Source: a bacterium
GTDB taxonomy: Bacteria; Babelota; Babeliae; Babelales; Babelaceae
Length of the DNA stretch: 64,000 bases
NCBI GenBank assembly: GCA_023428375.1
Contig: JAEYYR010000002.1
Coordinates: 372,001 to 436,000 of the forward strand
Direction: 5' to 3'
Under the pieces are notes generated by a model that did no database searches, was not told the DNA's origin, and saw only the letters and a program-made list of their open reading frames with translations. Shown in pieces: positions 42,546 to 51,524 of the stretch (the stretch's first letter is position 1; every line of letters begins with the position of its first letter). Position numbers and translations under genes: made by a program.

Positions 42546-43766
42546 ATGAATTTTTTATTGCTTGTTTTTTTATCAATCGTCTCATATATGTTCTGCGATA
42601 CAAATGAAGTAATAATTTGTTACAATTCATTTAAACCACGTTTTAAAAATCATTCGAAAATTATTACTTTAGATGCCGTGCCAATAAGTGATAAAGAAAT
42701 ATTGCTTTTGACGAATGAACAAAATTTTAGTTTTATATCGTTTCCTCTAAATCCTCTAAAAGGCAAAGTTGTCGGAACTTTTCCCGCAACTTTTATTGTT
42801 ACTCTGAAGAATGCAAAAATCTTTTCTCATGCTGGTTATGTGTTATATGGAAAAGAAAATAAAATATTGTATGACACATTATGGGATTGGGAAGATTTAG
42901 ATGATGACATCTGGTCAAATGATTTTGAATTTCCTGAGAAGTTACAAAAAATCAATGGCACTGTGGCTGTCATTGCTCAAAAGGGTGGACGTAATTATTA
43001 TCATTGGATGACAGAAGCATTGCCTCGTATTTATATGCTAGTTAAATCTGGAATCAAGTATGATTATTTGTATGTGCCTTTCATCCTTCATGAATTTCAA
43101 AAAGTGACGTTGAATATGCTCGGTATTGATCCAGATAAGATAATTCAAGGTGAGTCTGATACATTGCTGCAAGCAGAACAATTAATCATTCCTTCAATGC
43201 CTTCGATTTCCACAGTTTCGCCGCTATGGGTGATAGATTTTTTACAAAATATGTTTTCTAATCAGAAAAAAAATCTGTGCAAAAAATACGTTTCCAAGAA
43301 TATTTATGTTTCTCGAAAATGTGCAGAGCAGAGAAAAATTACCAATGAAGAAGAGTTGATTACATTGTTGAAGCAATATTTTGATATAGTTCCTGTTATT
43401 TTAGAGGAATTTTCAGTTGAAGAACAAGCTGAATTATTTTGTAATGCTGAAATCATAATTGCTCCACATGGAGCGGGTCTTACCAATCTAGTATTTGCTA
43501 AACCAAATACCCTGGTTATTGAAATATTTCAATATCGTTTAGATGAAACATTTTGGTTACTCAGTCAGCAATTAAAATTGAGACATTTTTGTATTTTAGG
43601 AATCCCCGATGAAGAACTAAATAAGCTCAAAGATCCGAAATTTTTAAAAGAAGTCGGTAATTCAATTAATCTAGATTTAGATTTAATAAAAATTGAAGAT
43701 TCATTAAAGAAAATACATTTTAATCTTTCTCAAAATGATCATTTTAGGTGTGAAGAAGGCTCTTAA
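42546..43766 (+). CDS. Glycosyltransferase family 61-like protein (DUF563)
   Basis: 406 aa from ATG 42546, chosen for AAAGGA 5 bases upstream; a longer TTG-started frame at 42477 is unlikely. The leader MNFLLLVFLSIVSYMFC may direct it to the membrane or periplasm. GT61 marks: GGRNYYHWMTEALPRIYML, IYVSRKCAEQRKITNEEEL, and CNAEIIIAPHGAGLTNLVFA followed by TLVIEIF. In other bacteria such enzymes work in capsule or LPS-type glycan synthesis. An exported GT61 would be odd, since the sugar donors are cytoplasmic; a membrane anchor facing the cytosol is the alternative. No other glycan genes adjoin it. Confidence 0.75.
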   Translation: MNFLLLVFLSIVSYMFCDTNEVIICYNSFKPRFKNHSKIITLDAVPISDKEILLLTNEQNFSFISFPLNPLKGKVVGTFPATFIVTLKNAKIFSHAGYVLYGKENKILYDTLWDWEDLDDDIWSNDFEFPEKLQKINGTVAVIAQKGGRNYYHWMTEALPRIYMLVKSGIKYDYLYVPFILHEFQKVTLNMLGIDPDKIIQGESDTLLQAEQLIIPSMPSISTVSPLWVIDFLQNMFSNQKKNLCKKYVSKNIYVSRKCAEQRKITNEEELITLLKQYFDIVPVILEEFSVEEQAELFCNAEIIIAPHGAGLTNLVFAKPNTLVIEIFQYRLDETFWLLSQQLKLRHFCILGIPDEELNKLKDPKFLKEVGNSINLDLDLIKIEDSLKKIHFNLSQNDHFRCEEGS

Positions 43767-43777
43767 GAACCTTCTTC
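43752..43777. terminator. Terminator-like hairpin between convergent genes
   Basis: GAAGAAGG / CCTTCTTC arms enclosing TCTTAAGA, overlapping the stop codon of the GT61 gene. No T-run, so only moderate confidence. Confidence 0.4.
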
Positions 43778-43782
43778 ATAAT

Positions 43783-44547
43783 TTAAAACGGATTACTCGT
43801 TTTAATAAAAGTCGTTTTAACGCCTAACGTTTTTTGCAAATGTTCAGCTAATGTTTTTGGTCCAATTATTTCTGTTGCATAATGTCCTAAGCCAAAAAAT
43901 GATACATTTTCTTCATGCGCATGATCCCACACTGGCTCATCTACACGACCAGTAATCAAGCAATCTAACCCAGCGCGTGCGGCATCAAGAATACATTTTT
44001 CACCTGCCCCAGAAACTATTGCTACCGATGAAATATATTCATGAATTTTAACCACGTTAGCTTTTTGGCCATAATAATGTTCGATTTTGTTTTGAAATTC
44101 ATTAAATGGGGTTTTGCTTATAGATCCTTTAACTCCAATAAATTTCTTCCCGAATTGTGCAAATGGTTGTAAATTCTGTAGTCCCAAATCGTGTGCGGCT
44201 TTCCAATTGTTTCCCACTGCGGTATGTGCATCAAGGGGCAAATGATAACATAATAAAGCAATGTCTGATTCGATTAATTTTTTAATCTTTTTATAGTGTG
44301 TGCCGGTAATTCCCTGCATTTCTTTTTTTAAAAAAATTCCATGATGCACAATCAAGGCATTTGCTCCTATTGCGGCAGCTTTTTCTATTGTTTCCAAGCT
44401 AGCGCTTACCGCGGTGGCTATGTGTGAGATATTTCCTTTGTTGCCTACCTGGATGCCATTCAGCGCAGAATCTTCAAAAGTGGAGGAATCAAGATATTCA
44501 TTAAGATAGGTTGCCAATTGATTGATATCAACATAAGATGAGTGCAT
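43783..44547 (-). CDS. Nif3-like dinuclear metal centre protein
   Basis: 254 aa, the short bacterial form of the family (YbgI type). Metal-ligand motifs: IVHHGIF (two His), YHLPLDAH, and FFGLGHYATEIIGP (His and Glu) near the C-terminus. LNGIQVGN near the N-terminus is also typical. Often annotated GTP cyclohydrolase 1 type 2, but the true substrate is not settled. Divergent from the ABC-F gene with 40 bases between the starts. Confidence 0.9.
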   Translation of the reverse strand: MHSSYVDINQLATYLNEYLDSSTFEDSALNGIQVGNKGNISHIATAVSASLETIEKAAAIGANALIVHHGIFLKKEMQGITGTHYKKIKKLIESDIALLCYHLPLDAHTAVGNNWKAAHDLGLQNLQPFAQFGKKFIGVKGSISKTPFNEFQNKIEHYYGQKANVVKIHEYISSVAIVSGAGEKCILDAARAGLDCLITGRVDEPVWDHAHEENVSFFGLGHYATEIIGPKTLAEHLQKTLGVKTTFIKTSNPF

Positions 44548-44587
44548 ATTTTCTCTTTCTATTCAAGCATATGAAACTTTACATTCT

Positions 44588-46189
44588 ATGATTATAATTC
44601 GTAATTTATCTAAAATCTTTGGTGCACGTCTTTTATTTAGTGGTGTTGATTTAAATCTCAACATGGGCAAACGCTACGCAGTAGTGGGTGCAAATGGTGC
44701 TGGTAAATCAACTTTTTTTTCTTTAATTACTCGTGAAGAAGAATTAAGTGAAGGCGAAATAACTATTACCAAGGGACTGAAGATAGGGTGGTTACAACAA
44801 GATCATTATAATTATGAAAATGAAATTATCCTCAATGTTGTGCTACAAGGCAATCCTATATTATGGAAGGCCTTAGAGCGCCGCTACGAATTATTAAAAC
44901 TAAAAAATGTCACCGCTGAACAAGGGTATGAAATCGCGGATATCGAAGAGATCATTGCAGCTGAAAACGGCTATGATGCTGAAGCGCGTGCCGAACGATT
45001 GCTTTTGGGATTAGGGATTGCGCAAAAGTATCATTATGAACCCTTACGTGTATTATCAGGTGGTTATAAATTGCGCGTATTGCTTGCGCAAACGCTCTTT
45101 AATGAACCAGATATTTTGTTGCTTGATGAGCCCACCAACTATCTTGATATTATAAGCATCGCGTGGCTTGAACGCTATTTAAAAAATGATTTTAAGGGAT
45201 TGCTGCTTTTAATCTCCCATGATCAAGATTTTATTAACGGCATTGCGACGCATATTCTTGATATTGATTATGGTGAAATTACCCAATACGTTGGTAATTA
45301 TGATCAATTTAAAAAACAAAAATTATTTGCGTATGAACAAAAAATGAATGAAGTTGATTATCTTGAACGCAAAATGGCAAAATGGCGCGTTTTTATTGAG
45401 CGATTTCGTGCAAGTGCTAACCGTTCCCGCCAAGCATTATCACGTGAAAAAATGCTTGATAAGATTGAAATGCCGGAACTCAAGCAAACATCCTGCATTT
45501 CACCAAAATTTCAGTTTCAGCGTCAAAAATTATCTGGCCGTATAGCTTTAACGGTTAAAGGTATCAATAAACAATTTGGTGAAAAAAAAGTTTTATCGAA
45601 TGTTACTTTTTCGATTGAGCAGGGGGAGCATGTTGCAATCATTGGTAAAAACGGGATTGGTAAATCGACGTTGCTCAAAATTACCATGAATATGCTACAG
45701 CCTGATAGTGGCACATTTCAGTGGGGACATGAAACAAGCGTTTCATACATTGACCAGGATCAACATGTGGGATTAGATCCTCAATTAACCTTAATTGAAT
45801 GGTTGACCGATGTATGTCCTAAAGAACCAACGGGCGTTATTCGTGCTACCCTTGGTGCTATGTTATTTAGTCATGATGACGTCTATAAAAAAATTGAAGC
45901 ACTCAGTGGTGGTGAAACGGCACGATTGCTTTTTGCAAAGGTTATGCTTGATAAGCGCAATGTTATAGTGCTTGATGAACCAACAAACCATCTTGATATC
46001 GATGCGCGTAATGGGCTTGCCGATGCGTTAAACGCGTATCAAGGCACTGTGTTATGTGTTAGTCATGATCGTCATTTTCTCACAAAAATCGCAACGCGAG
46101 TCATTGCACTGACGGAAAAGGGTATTCAAGATTATAAGGGTACTTATCCAGAATTCGTGCAGCATTATGGTGTTGATTATTTTGAATAA
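44588..46189 (+). CDS. ABC-F family ATPase
   Basis: 533 aa with two ABC domains and no membrane part. First Walker A VGANGAGKST, signature LSGGYKLR, Walker B LLLDEPTNYLD. Second Walker A IGKNGIGKST, signature LSGGETARL, Walker B IVLDEPTNHLD. The linker between them is charged and helical, as in ribosome-binding ABC-F factors. The total length and short linker suggest the EttA/YbiT side of the family. Likely tunes translation at the ribosomal E-site. No Shine-Dalgarno before the ATG. The next gene begins 63 bases on. Confidence 0.93.
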   Translation: MIIIRNLSKIFGARLLFSGVDLNLNMGKRYAVVGANGAGKSTFFSLITREEELSEGEITITKGLKIGWLQQDHYNYENEIILNVVLQGNPILWKALERRYELLKLKNVTAEQGYEIADIEEIIAAENGYDAEARAERLLLGLGIAQKYHYEPLRVLSGGYKLRVLLAQTLFNEPDILLLDEPTNYLDIISIAWLERYLKNDFKGLLLLISHDQDFINGIATHILDIDYGEITQYVGNYDQFKKQKLFAYEQKMNEVDYLERKMAKWRVFIERFRASANRSRQALSREKMLDKIEMPELKQTSCISPKFQFQRQKLSGRIALTVKGINKQFGEKKVLSNVTFSIEQGEHVAIIGKNGIGKSTLLKITMNMLQPDSGTFQWGHETSVSYIDQDQHVGLDPQLTLIEWLTDVCPKEPTGVIRATLGAMLFSHDDVYKKIEALSGGETARLLFAKVMLDKRNVIVLDEPTNHLDIDARNGLADALNAYQGTVLCVSHDRHFLTKIATRVIALTEKGIQDYKGTYPEFVQHYGVDYFE

Positions 46190-46252
46190 CTATTGATCAA
46201 ATCAATTACTCAAATATTCTTAATATCATTTATCTCAAAAAAAGGAGACCTA

Positions 46253-46882
46253 ATGATTTTAATGGGAATGTTGTTGGCAGCATTTTTTATTTCTGCTTCA
46301 GAAATGCAACAGCAGTATGTATCACAGGCTATTCAAGATAAATTTGAATACAGAAATTTATTCGATACCTGTATAAATAACAAAGATATTTTTGAAGCAC
46401 TCCGGGATCCGGATAATTTTGATGCGTATAATAATTATACGGTTGATGTGTATAATAATTATTTAAATGCTTCTTCGGCGTTATTAAAAAAGTCTTTCAA
46501 GCTTTTTATTGAACGAAATAAAAGTGAAGCATTAAATTATACAAGATTTAGAAAGCTGAAGGGTTTAGCATATGCTTATTCTCTTATAGATACTTCAGAT
46601 ATTTCGCTTATTCCTTTATTAGAAAATAATCATTTTGATAATTTTTTATTATCTAATGCACTCAAACAAACTGTTAAAAAAGAACGTGCTCTCATGTTAA
46701 CTAAATTTGAGGAATTTTCCGTAATTTCCAAAATTTTCACGTACGCGATAATAAAAATGCAAGGAATGTATCAGACTAAAGATAATATTGGTGAATTTTA
46801 TTCAAAAGATATTGAAAAGCCGTTACGAAGATTTTGCAAGTATGCATATTTAATGAATACTTGCTATTTGTTAGCTTTGTGA
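46253..46882 (+). CDS. Secreted protein of unknown function
   Basis: 209 aa from ATG 46253, which has a strong AAAGGAG; an in-frame TTG at 46193 lacks one. MILMGMLLAAFFISASE is a signal peptide. Helical and rich in Asn, Tyr and Lys, with a small internal repeat (YNNYTVDVYNNYLN). No family recognised. Ends at a strong bidirectional terminator. Confidence 0.6.
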   Translation: MILMGMLLAAFFISASEMQQQYVSQAIQDKFEYRNLFDTCINNKDIFEALRDPDNFDAYNNYTVDVYNNYLNASSALLKKSFKLFIERNKSEALNYTRFRKLKGLAYAYSLIDTSDISLIPLLENNHFDNFLLSNALKQTVKKERALMLTKFEEFSVISKIFTYAIIKMQGMYQTKDNIGEFYSKDIEKPLRRFCKYAYLMNTCYLLAL

Positions 46883-46899
46883 TTCGAATTAATATAAAT

Positions 46900-46924
46900 A
46901 AAAAGGTCCTCAAAGGACCTTTTT
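46900..46924. terminator. Bidirectional terminator
   Basis: A perfect 11-bp stem AAAAAGGTCCT / AGGACCTTTTT with a 3-base loop, between convergent genes (grpE on the other side). Confidence 0.9.
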
Positions 46925-46925
46925 A

Positions 46926-47411
46926 TTATGCTACAACGCTAACTTTTGCTGCACGCAGTAGCATGCCTTTACGGATATATCCAGGTTCGATTACTCGGGC
47001 AATCGAGCCTGATTCTTTTCCCTCAATCATTTCTTGCATTATTGCTTCATGCATTTCAGGGTCGAAGGTTTCTGTTTGAACTTCTTCGATTTCATATTTC
47101 TTTAATAATTTTTGCATTTCTTTATACGTAAGCTCGATGCCTTGCATATGGGCGTCGATTGCTTGGGTATTGTTTTTTGTAAGATCATTTATAACGCGTT
47201 TTAAGCTGTCAATGCAGGAAACTAAATCAAGCAGCACATTATTCTGCGCTTGGAGTTGCCAATTGATGCGCTCTTTTTCCATGCGGCGACGATAATTGTC
47301 AAAATCAGCCGTTAAATAGGCAATAGTGTTTTGGGCTTGGTTAAGCTGGCTTTTGCAAAGCTCTACTTCGTTAAGTTGTTCATTTTGTGGATTAGTAGTG
47401 TTATTTTCCAT
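46926..47411 (-). CDS. grpE: Nucleotide exchange factor GrpE
   Basis: 161 aa. Releases ADP from DnaK. An N-terminal coiled coil (CKSQLNQAQNTIAYLTADFDNYRRRMEKER) matches the family AELxNxRRR region, then LLDLVSCIDSLKRVI, and the beta domain FDPEMHEAIMQ, IARVIEPGYIRKGMLLRAAKVSV. It stands 1.9 kb from dnaK, downstream in the same direction but with other genes between, so not in one operon. No HAIR-like element was seen before it. Confidence 0.95.
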   Translation of the reverse strand: MENNTTNPQNEQLNEVELCKSQLNQAQNTIAYLTADFDNYRRRMEKERINWQLQAQNNVLLDLVSCIDSLKRVINDLTKNNTQAIDAHMQGIELTYKEMQKLLKKYEIEEVQTETFDPEMHEAIMQEMIEGKESGSIARVIEPGYIRKGMLLRAAKVSVVA

Positions 47412-47432
47412 GTTAGATCCTTGTTTTTTATT

Positions 47433-47441
47433 AGTATATCA
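47433..47441 (-). promoter_or_regulatory. Extended -10 promoter of grpE
   Basis: On the minus strand TG-A-TATACT, about 22 bases before the grpE ATG, with AAGG between. Confidence 0.5.
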
Positions 47442-47538
47442 GAGTCACCGCTAGAGAAAAGGTTAGAAAAAATTGAAGGTTGCTATTTCTTGTAAAGCGG
47501 GGTATATCATCGTAAGTAGTGTTGTAGCAAGGGGAGCC

Positions 47539-48783
47539 ATGTTTCTAATCGTTCTGCTTTTGAGTATTTTTCCAAATGTATCTTTGGGTATGGACACCCA
47601 CCATTATTATCGTGCTTCGTTCTTGCCACATGAGCCACGTTTTGAGCGACCTTGGTTGTTTACGACTGAAGTACTGGTTGCAAGTGGCACCACGAATACT
47701 AGCTTTGATAAATGTGGTGATTGTCGACCTTTGTTTGATTTATATGGTTTGCAACAAGCACAACTTATTGGCGCTGGCATACCACTCAACCCTAATAATG
47801 CCTACGAAGCATTAATGATTGATGTGTTAGATCTGCCTCAGAATCCAAGTTTTGGTAATGTTTCATTTACCGGTTGTTTTCGTTTGCATGAAGTGCGTAT
47901 TAATGTATTTCAAAATTTTACGCATGGATTTTTTGGACGTTTAGCAATACCGGTAAGAGATTTTTTTTTAGAAGGTATTCATTATAAGGATTGTTCAAAC
48001 CTAGGAAATCTTACATCATCTCAACGTCAAACATGGCATACTTATTTGGCAAAGCTGCCTCAGATTCTCGCTCATTTTGATCTCGCTTTATCACCGTATC
48101 ACTGTGCGCAAATTGGTGACATATCAGTTCTTTTGGGATGGACCATTAATTATCAAGATACGCAATATCTCGATTATTTAGATGCGACGGTGCAATTAGG
48201 GGTGATGACACCTTCTAGTCCTTTGCAAAATATTAACTCCGTTTTTTCTATGCCTGCTGGTTATAATGGACACACGGGTATACCTTTTGTCTTTGATTGG
48301 GCTCTCGGTGCCGGTGAATGGTTCACTTTTGGCATTCATAGCGATATTTTATGGTTATTGCCCTATATCAGAACGGTGAGAATTAAAACAAATGAAAAGC
48401 AAAATGGCTATATTCGTCTTGGCCTTGCACAAGTAGAAGAACATTCTGGATTATTGGGATCCGTAAGTTCTTATGTCCATGCTAACCATTTTTATGGTGG
48501 TTTGTCCTTGTTATTTGGTTATAGTTTTGCGGGTCAGCGAGATTCATACTATCGGTGTCCTAAATCGTTTTTAGATACTGAATTTATTAATACCGATTCT
48601 CTGCTTAAAAGTTGGCACATGCACACATTGCATATTTGGGTTGAATATGATTTTGAAACCGAATGCAATCCTTATTTGCCCCGTATAGCATTCTTGTATA
48701 ACTATCTAATAAAAGGCAAAAGGACGCTTGATAATTCTATGTCAGGTGCCCAATGGGCAGTCGATTTCGTATGGCGTTATTAA
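47539..48783 (+). CDS. Probable outer-membrane beta-barrel protein
   Basis: 414 aa from ATG 47539 (AAGG 6 bases upstream); the frame extends to a TTG at 47473. MFLIVLLLSIFPNVSLG is a signal peptide. The body shows alternating aromatic and small residues typical of barrel strands (ISVLLGWTINYQDTQYL, YGGLSLLFGYSFAG, TLHIWVEYDFETE) and the chain ends in a strand with terminal aromatics (GAQWAVDFVWRY). It is distinct from the Lpg1974-like pair. Its 3' end overlaps the convergent gene by 42 bases. Confidence 0.65.
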   Translation: MFLIVLLLSIFPNVSLGMDTHHYYRASFLPHEPRFERPWLFTTEVLVASGTTNTSFDKCGDCRPLFDLYGLQQAQLIGAGIPLNPNNAYEALMIDVLDLPQNPSFGNVSFTGCFRLHEVRINVFQNFTHGFFGRLAIPVRDFFLEGIHYKDCSNLGNLTSSQRQTWHTYLAKLPQILAHFDLALSPYHCAQIGDISVLLGWTINYQDTQYLDYLDATVQLGVMTPSSPLQNINSVFSMPAGYNGHTGIPFVFDWALGAGEWFTFGIHSDILWLLPYIRTVRIKTNEKQNGYIRLGLAQVEEHSGLLGSVSSYVHANHFYGGLSLLFGYSFAGQRDSYYRCPKSFLDTEFINTDSLLKSWHMHTLHIWVEYDFETECNPYLPRIAFLYNYLIKGKRTLDNSMSGAQWAVDFVWRY

Positions 48784-49155
48784 TGAATCTAAAATAAACG
48801 CCATAATAACCTTGATTGCTATTGCTTCATGCGCTTTATTTGTTTTAAATACTGCAAAAATAGACTTACCAACCATTGTAATTAAATCATAAAGCTCATT
48901 ACGCACATCTTCGGGTATAGGATTCCGATAATGCTTTTCGATATATTCTTGCGTCAGCTTGTACAATGTCAGCGTGCGATGCAATGTTTCTCGGAGAAAT
49001 GGACTTTGATCTTCTGTTGCGATCGTGCTTGCACGTATTAAGTCGACAAATGACCATACCTCTAGTGCTTGATTTTGCACCGTTTCTAATGTTGTTGCAT
49101 GTATATATGAAAGTGAAAGCGCGGTTATTATTAAAACTTTTATTTGTATTCCCAT
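48742..49155 (-). CDS. Small secreted helical protein of unknown function
   Basis: 137 aa from ATG 49155, with AGGG upstream; a longer frame opens at 49188. MGIQIKVLIITALSLSYIHA is a signal peptide. The mature part is all-helical. A stretch FLRETLHRTLTLYKL resembles FLRESCILLLTLYHY in the secreted protein at 51525, so the two may be distant relatives. The 3' end overlaps the barrel gene. Confidence 0.58.
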   Translation of the reverse strand: MGIQIKVLIITALSLSYIHATTLETVQNQALEVWSFVDLIRASTIATEDQSPFLRETLHRTLTLYKLTQEYIEKHYRNPIPEDVRNELYDLITMVGKSIFAVFKTNKAHEAIAIKVIMAFILDSLITPYEIDCPLGT

Positions 49156-49260
49156 ACTTGCCCTACCGTTACACTGGCAGTATGGCATAAAAATTTACAA
49201 ATAAGCAATATTGATAAATAAGGGGCGGCTGGACGGGTATTTTTATTGTTGTGGTCGATT

Positions 49261-49286
49261 GAAAAAGGGGGCGATGAACGCCCCCC
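49261..49286 (-). terminator. Rho-independent terminator of dnaK
   Basis: GGGGGCG / CGCCCCC stem with a 5-base loop, then TTTTT on the minus strand, 8 bases after dnaK. Confidence 0.88.
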
Positions 49287-49293
49287 GAGATGG

Positions 49294-51177
49294 TTATTCG
49301 CTGATATCGGTATCAATTGGACCTTCTTTGTCTTCGTTAGAAGAGGTAGAAGAGTCTTGTTGGCCCTCAGCTTGTTTTTCTTTATAAAGAATTTCAGCCA
49401 ACTTGTGTGATGCTTGCAAGAGGGTGTCGGTTGCTTTTTGCAATTCGTCGCCATTGTTTTCATGCTCTTTAAGTGCATTTTTTGCATCGGTTAAGGCCGT
49501 TTCGATTGCGGTTACATCTTCTGCGCTGAGTTTTGCCTTATTTTCATTAAGGTTTTTCTCAACATCGAAGATAATGCCATCGAGGCGATTGCGTTTTTCG
49601 ATTGTTTCACGCAATTTCTTATCATCTGCTGCGTTCGCTTCAGCTTCACGCACCATACGTTCAACTTCTTCTTTAGAAAGACCGCCGCTGGTGGTGATGG
49701 TAATGCGTTGTTCTTTTCCAGTACCTTTATCTTTAGCAGATACGTTTACAATGCCGTTTGCATCGATATCAAAGGTAACTTCAATTTGAGGAACGCCACG
49801 TGGTGCTTGAGGAATACCTTCAAGTTTAAATTGGCCCAATGTTTTGTTATCGCGAGCCATTTCACGTTCACCTTGAACCACGCGAATATCTACTGCTGTT
49901 TGATTGTCTTCAGCGGTAGTAAATACTTGTGATTTTCTGGTTGGGATAGTAGTGTTGCGTTCGATTAAACGTGCCGTAATACCACCCATGGTTTCGATAC
50001 CAAGTGAAAGGGGAGTAACATCGAGTAAAAGAAGGTCGGTTACTTCACCAGATAAAATTGCACCTTGCAATGCAGCGCCAACCGCAACTACTTCGTCTGG
50101 GTTCACTGATTTATTTGGTTCCTTGCCGAAGAATTCTTTTACCAATTCTTGTACTTTTGGGATACGTGTAGAACCACCAACCAAAATTACTTCGTCGATT
50201 TGGTCTTTGCGAAGCTTTGCATCTTCCATTGCGCGTTTGCATGGGATGAGTAAGCGTTCAAAGATTGATGCGCACAATGATTCAAGTTTTGCACGAGTTA
50301 ATTTAACAACTAAGTGTTTTGGACCTGTTGCATCTGCAGTGATGTAGGGTAAATTGATTTCTGTTTCATTGAGATTAGACAATTCGATCTTAGCTTTTTC
50401 AGCAGCTTCTTTTAGCCTTTGTAAAGCCATGCGATCATTGCGAATATCAATGCCGTTTTCTTTTTGGAATTCTGCTACTAAATAATCGATGATTGCTTGA
50501 TCAACGTCGTCACCGCCAAGATGAGTATCGCCATTGGTGGATTTAACTTCAATTACGCCGTCATGAACTTCTAATATTGAAATATCAAAGGTTCCACCAC
50601 CGAAGTCAAAGACTGCTACAGTGCCGCTTTTTTTCTTATCAGCGCCGTATGCAAGTGCAGCTGCGGTAGGTTCGTTGATGATACGTTTTACATCAAGACC
50701 CGCGATTTTACCCGCATCTTTAGTTGCCTGACGTTGTGCGTCATTGAAATATGCTGGGACGGTAATAACTGCTGCAGTTACTGGTTGACCCAAGAATTGT
50801 TCTGCTGCTTCTTTTAATTTGGTTAAAATTGCTGCCGAAATTTCTTGCGGGGTATATTCTTTGCCTTGTGCATCTACGGCAATATCACCGTTGGGACGTT
50901 TAACTAATTTATAAGGCATGCGCTTAATTTCATTACGCATTTCTTCATAGCTATGACCAATGAAACGCTTAATAGAGAAAATTGTATTTTCAGGATTAGT
51001 TACCGCTTGGCGTTTTGCCGGGGTTCCTACGAGACGTTTTCCATCTTTTGTAAAAGCTACGATAGAAGGGGTTGTATTTTGACCTTCTTGGTTAGGTATA
51101 ACCTTAGGGTTGCCGCCTTCCATGATTGCAACTACCGAGTTGGTTGTACCCAAATCGATACCAATAATTTTTGCCAT
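49294..51177 (-). CDS. dnaK: Chaperone DnaK (Hsp70)
   Basis: 627 aa. ATPase domain: [42 protein letters not shown]. The linker [19 protein letters not shown] leads to the substrate-binding domain, with [26 protein letters not shown]. The lid ends in an acidic tail GPIDTDISE. Works with GrpE (46926) and a DnaJ that is not in the window. AAAGGAAG precedes the start. Transcribed from a TTGACA promoter with a HAIR-like repeat just upstream, which suggests repression by the HspR-like protein at 5841. It stands alone, not in a dnaK-grpE-dnaJ-hspR operon. Confidence 0.98.
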   Translation of the reverse strand: MAKIIGIDLGTTNSVVAIMEGGNPKVIPNQEGQNTTPSIVAFTKDGKRLVGTPAKRQAVTNPENTIFSIKRFIGHSYEEMRNEIKRMPYKLVKRPNGDIAVDAQGKEYTPQEISAAILTKLKEAAEQFLGQPVTAAVITVPAYFNDAQRQATKDAGKIAGLDVKRIINEPTAAALAYGADKKKSGTVAVFDFGGGTFDISILEVHDGVIEVKSTNGDTHLGGDDVDQAIIDYLVAEFQKENGIDIRNDRMALQRLKEAAEKAKIELSNLNETEINLPYITADATGPKHLVVKLTRAKLESLCASIFERLLIPCKRAMEDAKLRKDQIDEVILVGGSTRIPKVQELVKEFFGKEPNKSVNPDEVVAVGAALQGAILSGEVTDLLLLDVTPLSLGIETMGGITARLIERNTTIPTRKSQVFTTAEDNQTAVDIRVVQGEREMARDNKTLGQFKLEGIPQAPRGVPQIEVTFDIDANGIVNVSAKDKGTGKEQRITITTSGGLSKEEVERMVREAEANAADDKKLRETIEKRNRLDGIIFDVEKNLNENKAKLSAEDVTAIETALTDAKNALKEHENNGDELQKATDTLLQASHKLAEILYKEKQAEGQQDSSTSSNEDKEGPIDTDISE

Positions 51178-51211
51178 TGTTCTTCCTTTGTTTAGCTTTC
51201 AACTGTATATA

Positions 51212-51240
51212 GATATAATGTTTATCTTATTCGCTGTCAA
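51212..51240 (-). promoter_or_regulatory. Promoter of dnaK
   Basis: On the minus strand a perfect TTGACA (51235-51240), a 17-base spacer and TATATC as -10, about 35 bases before the dnaK ATG. Confidence 0.7.
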
Positions 51241-51256
51241 TTTTTTTGCTCACATT

Positions 51257-51279
51257 ATATGAGTGCAATTCACTCATAT
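51257..51279. promoter_or_regulatory. HAIR-like operator upstream of dnaK
   Basis: Perfect inverted repeat ATATGAGTG-CAATT-CACTCATAT with 9-bp arms. Its core GAGT-N7-ACTC equals the core of the HspR operator HAIR (CTTGAGT-N7-ACTCAAG). It lies 16 bases upstream of the dnaK -35 box. Confidence 0.7.
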
Positions 51280-51345
51280 TTTATTACTAAATTTATCCAA
51301 AATCAATTGTTATGCTATTCTGATAACCAACTCAAATCCCTTCTA

Positions 51346-51469
51346 TGTCTTAATAGGGTTTCCAAGGGGTACCCTACATCGTTTTTGCATGTCTTTCGTT
51401 CCTTTGTTGGTTTTTCGCTGGGGCCAGGGCGAGAGTTTAATAGGGTACCCCTTGGAAACCCTTGTCTTA
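51346..51469. mobile_element. Possible MITE-like element with 22-bp terminal inverted repeats
   Basis: Inverted repeats 51355-51376 and 51441-51462 match at 22 of 22 positions. The pair is flanked by direct repeats TGTCTTA (51346-51352 and 51463-51469), as a target-site duplication would be; two bases (AT) separate the left one from the repeat. The 64-base centre is GC-richer than its surroundings. No transposase is encoded. A regulatory cruciform is the main alternative. Confidence 0.45.
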
Positions 51470-51524
51470 TTAGTTAAAAGGGGAGTAATACTGAGGTTGC
51501 ATACCATTTAAGAGGGGGCCAATT

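Larger units (their letters stand above)
51178..51524. other. 347-base intergenic control region between dnaK and a secreted protein gene
   Basis: Divergent region. From dnaK outward it holds the dnaK promoter (51212-51240), a HAIR-like repeat (51257-51279), about 65 plain bases, then a 22-bp inverted repeat pair (51355-51376 and 51441-51462) around a GC-richer 64-base centre. Two short frames across this element are by-products of its symmetry, not genes. Confidence 0.7.

Noticed and set aside
46926..47460. HAIR site before grpE
   Set aside because: The upstream region contains ACTC once but no matching GAGT at 7-base spacing.
51259..51511. Two overlapping short frames on the plus strand beyond dnaK
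   Set aside because: They run across the inverted-repeat element and its flank, overlap each other in different frames and have no ribosome site; they arise from the low stop density of the GC-richer element.
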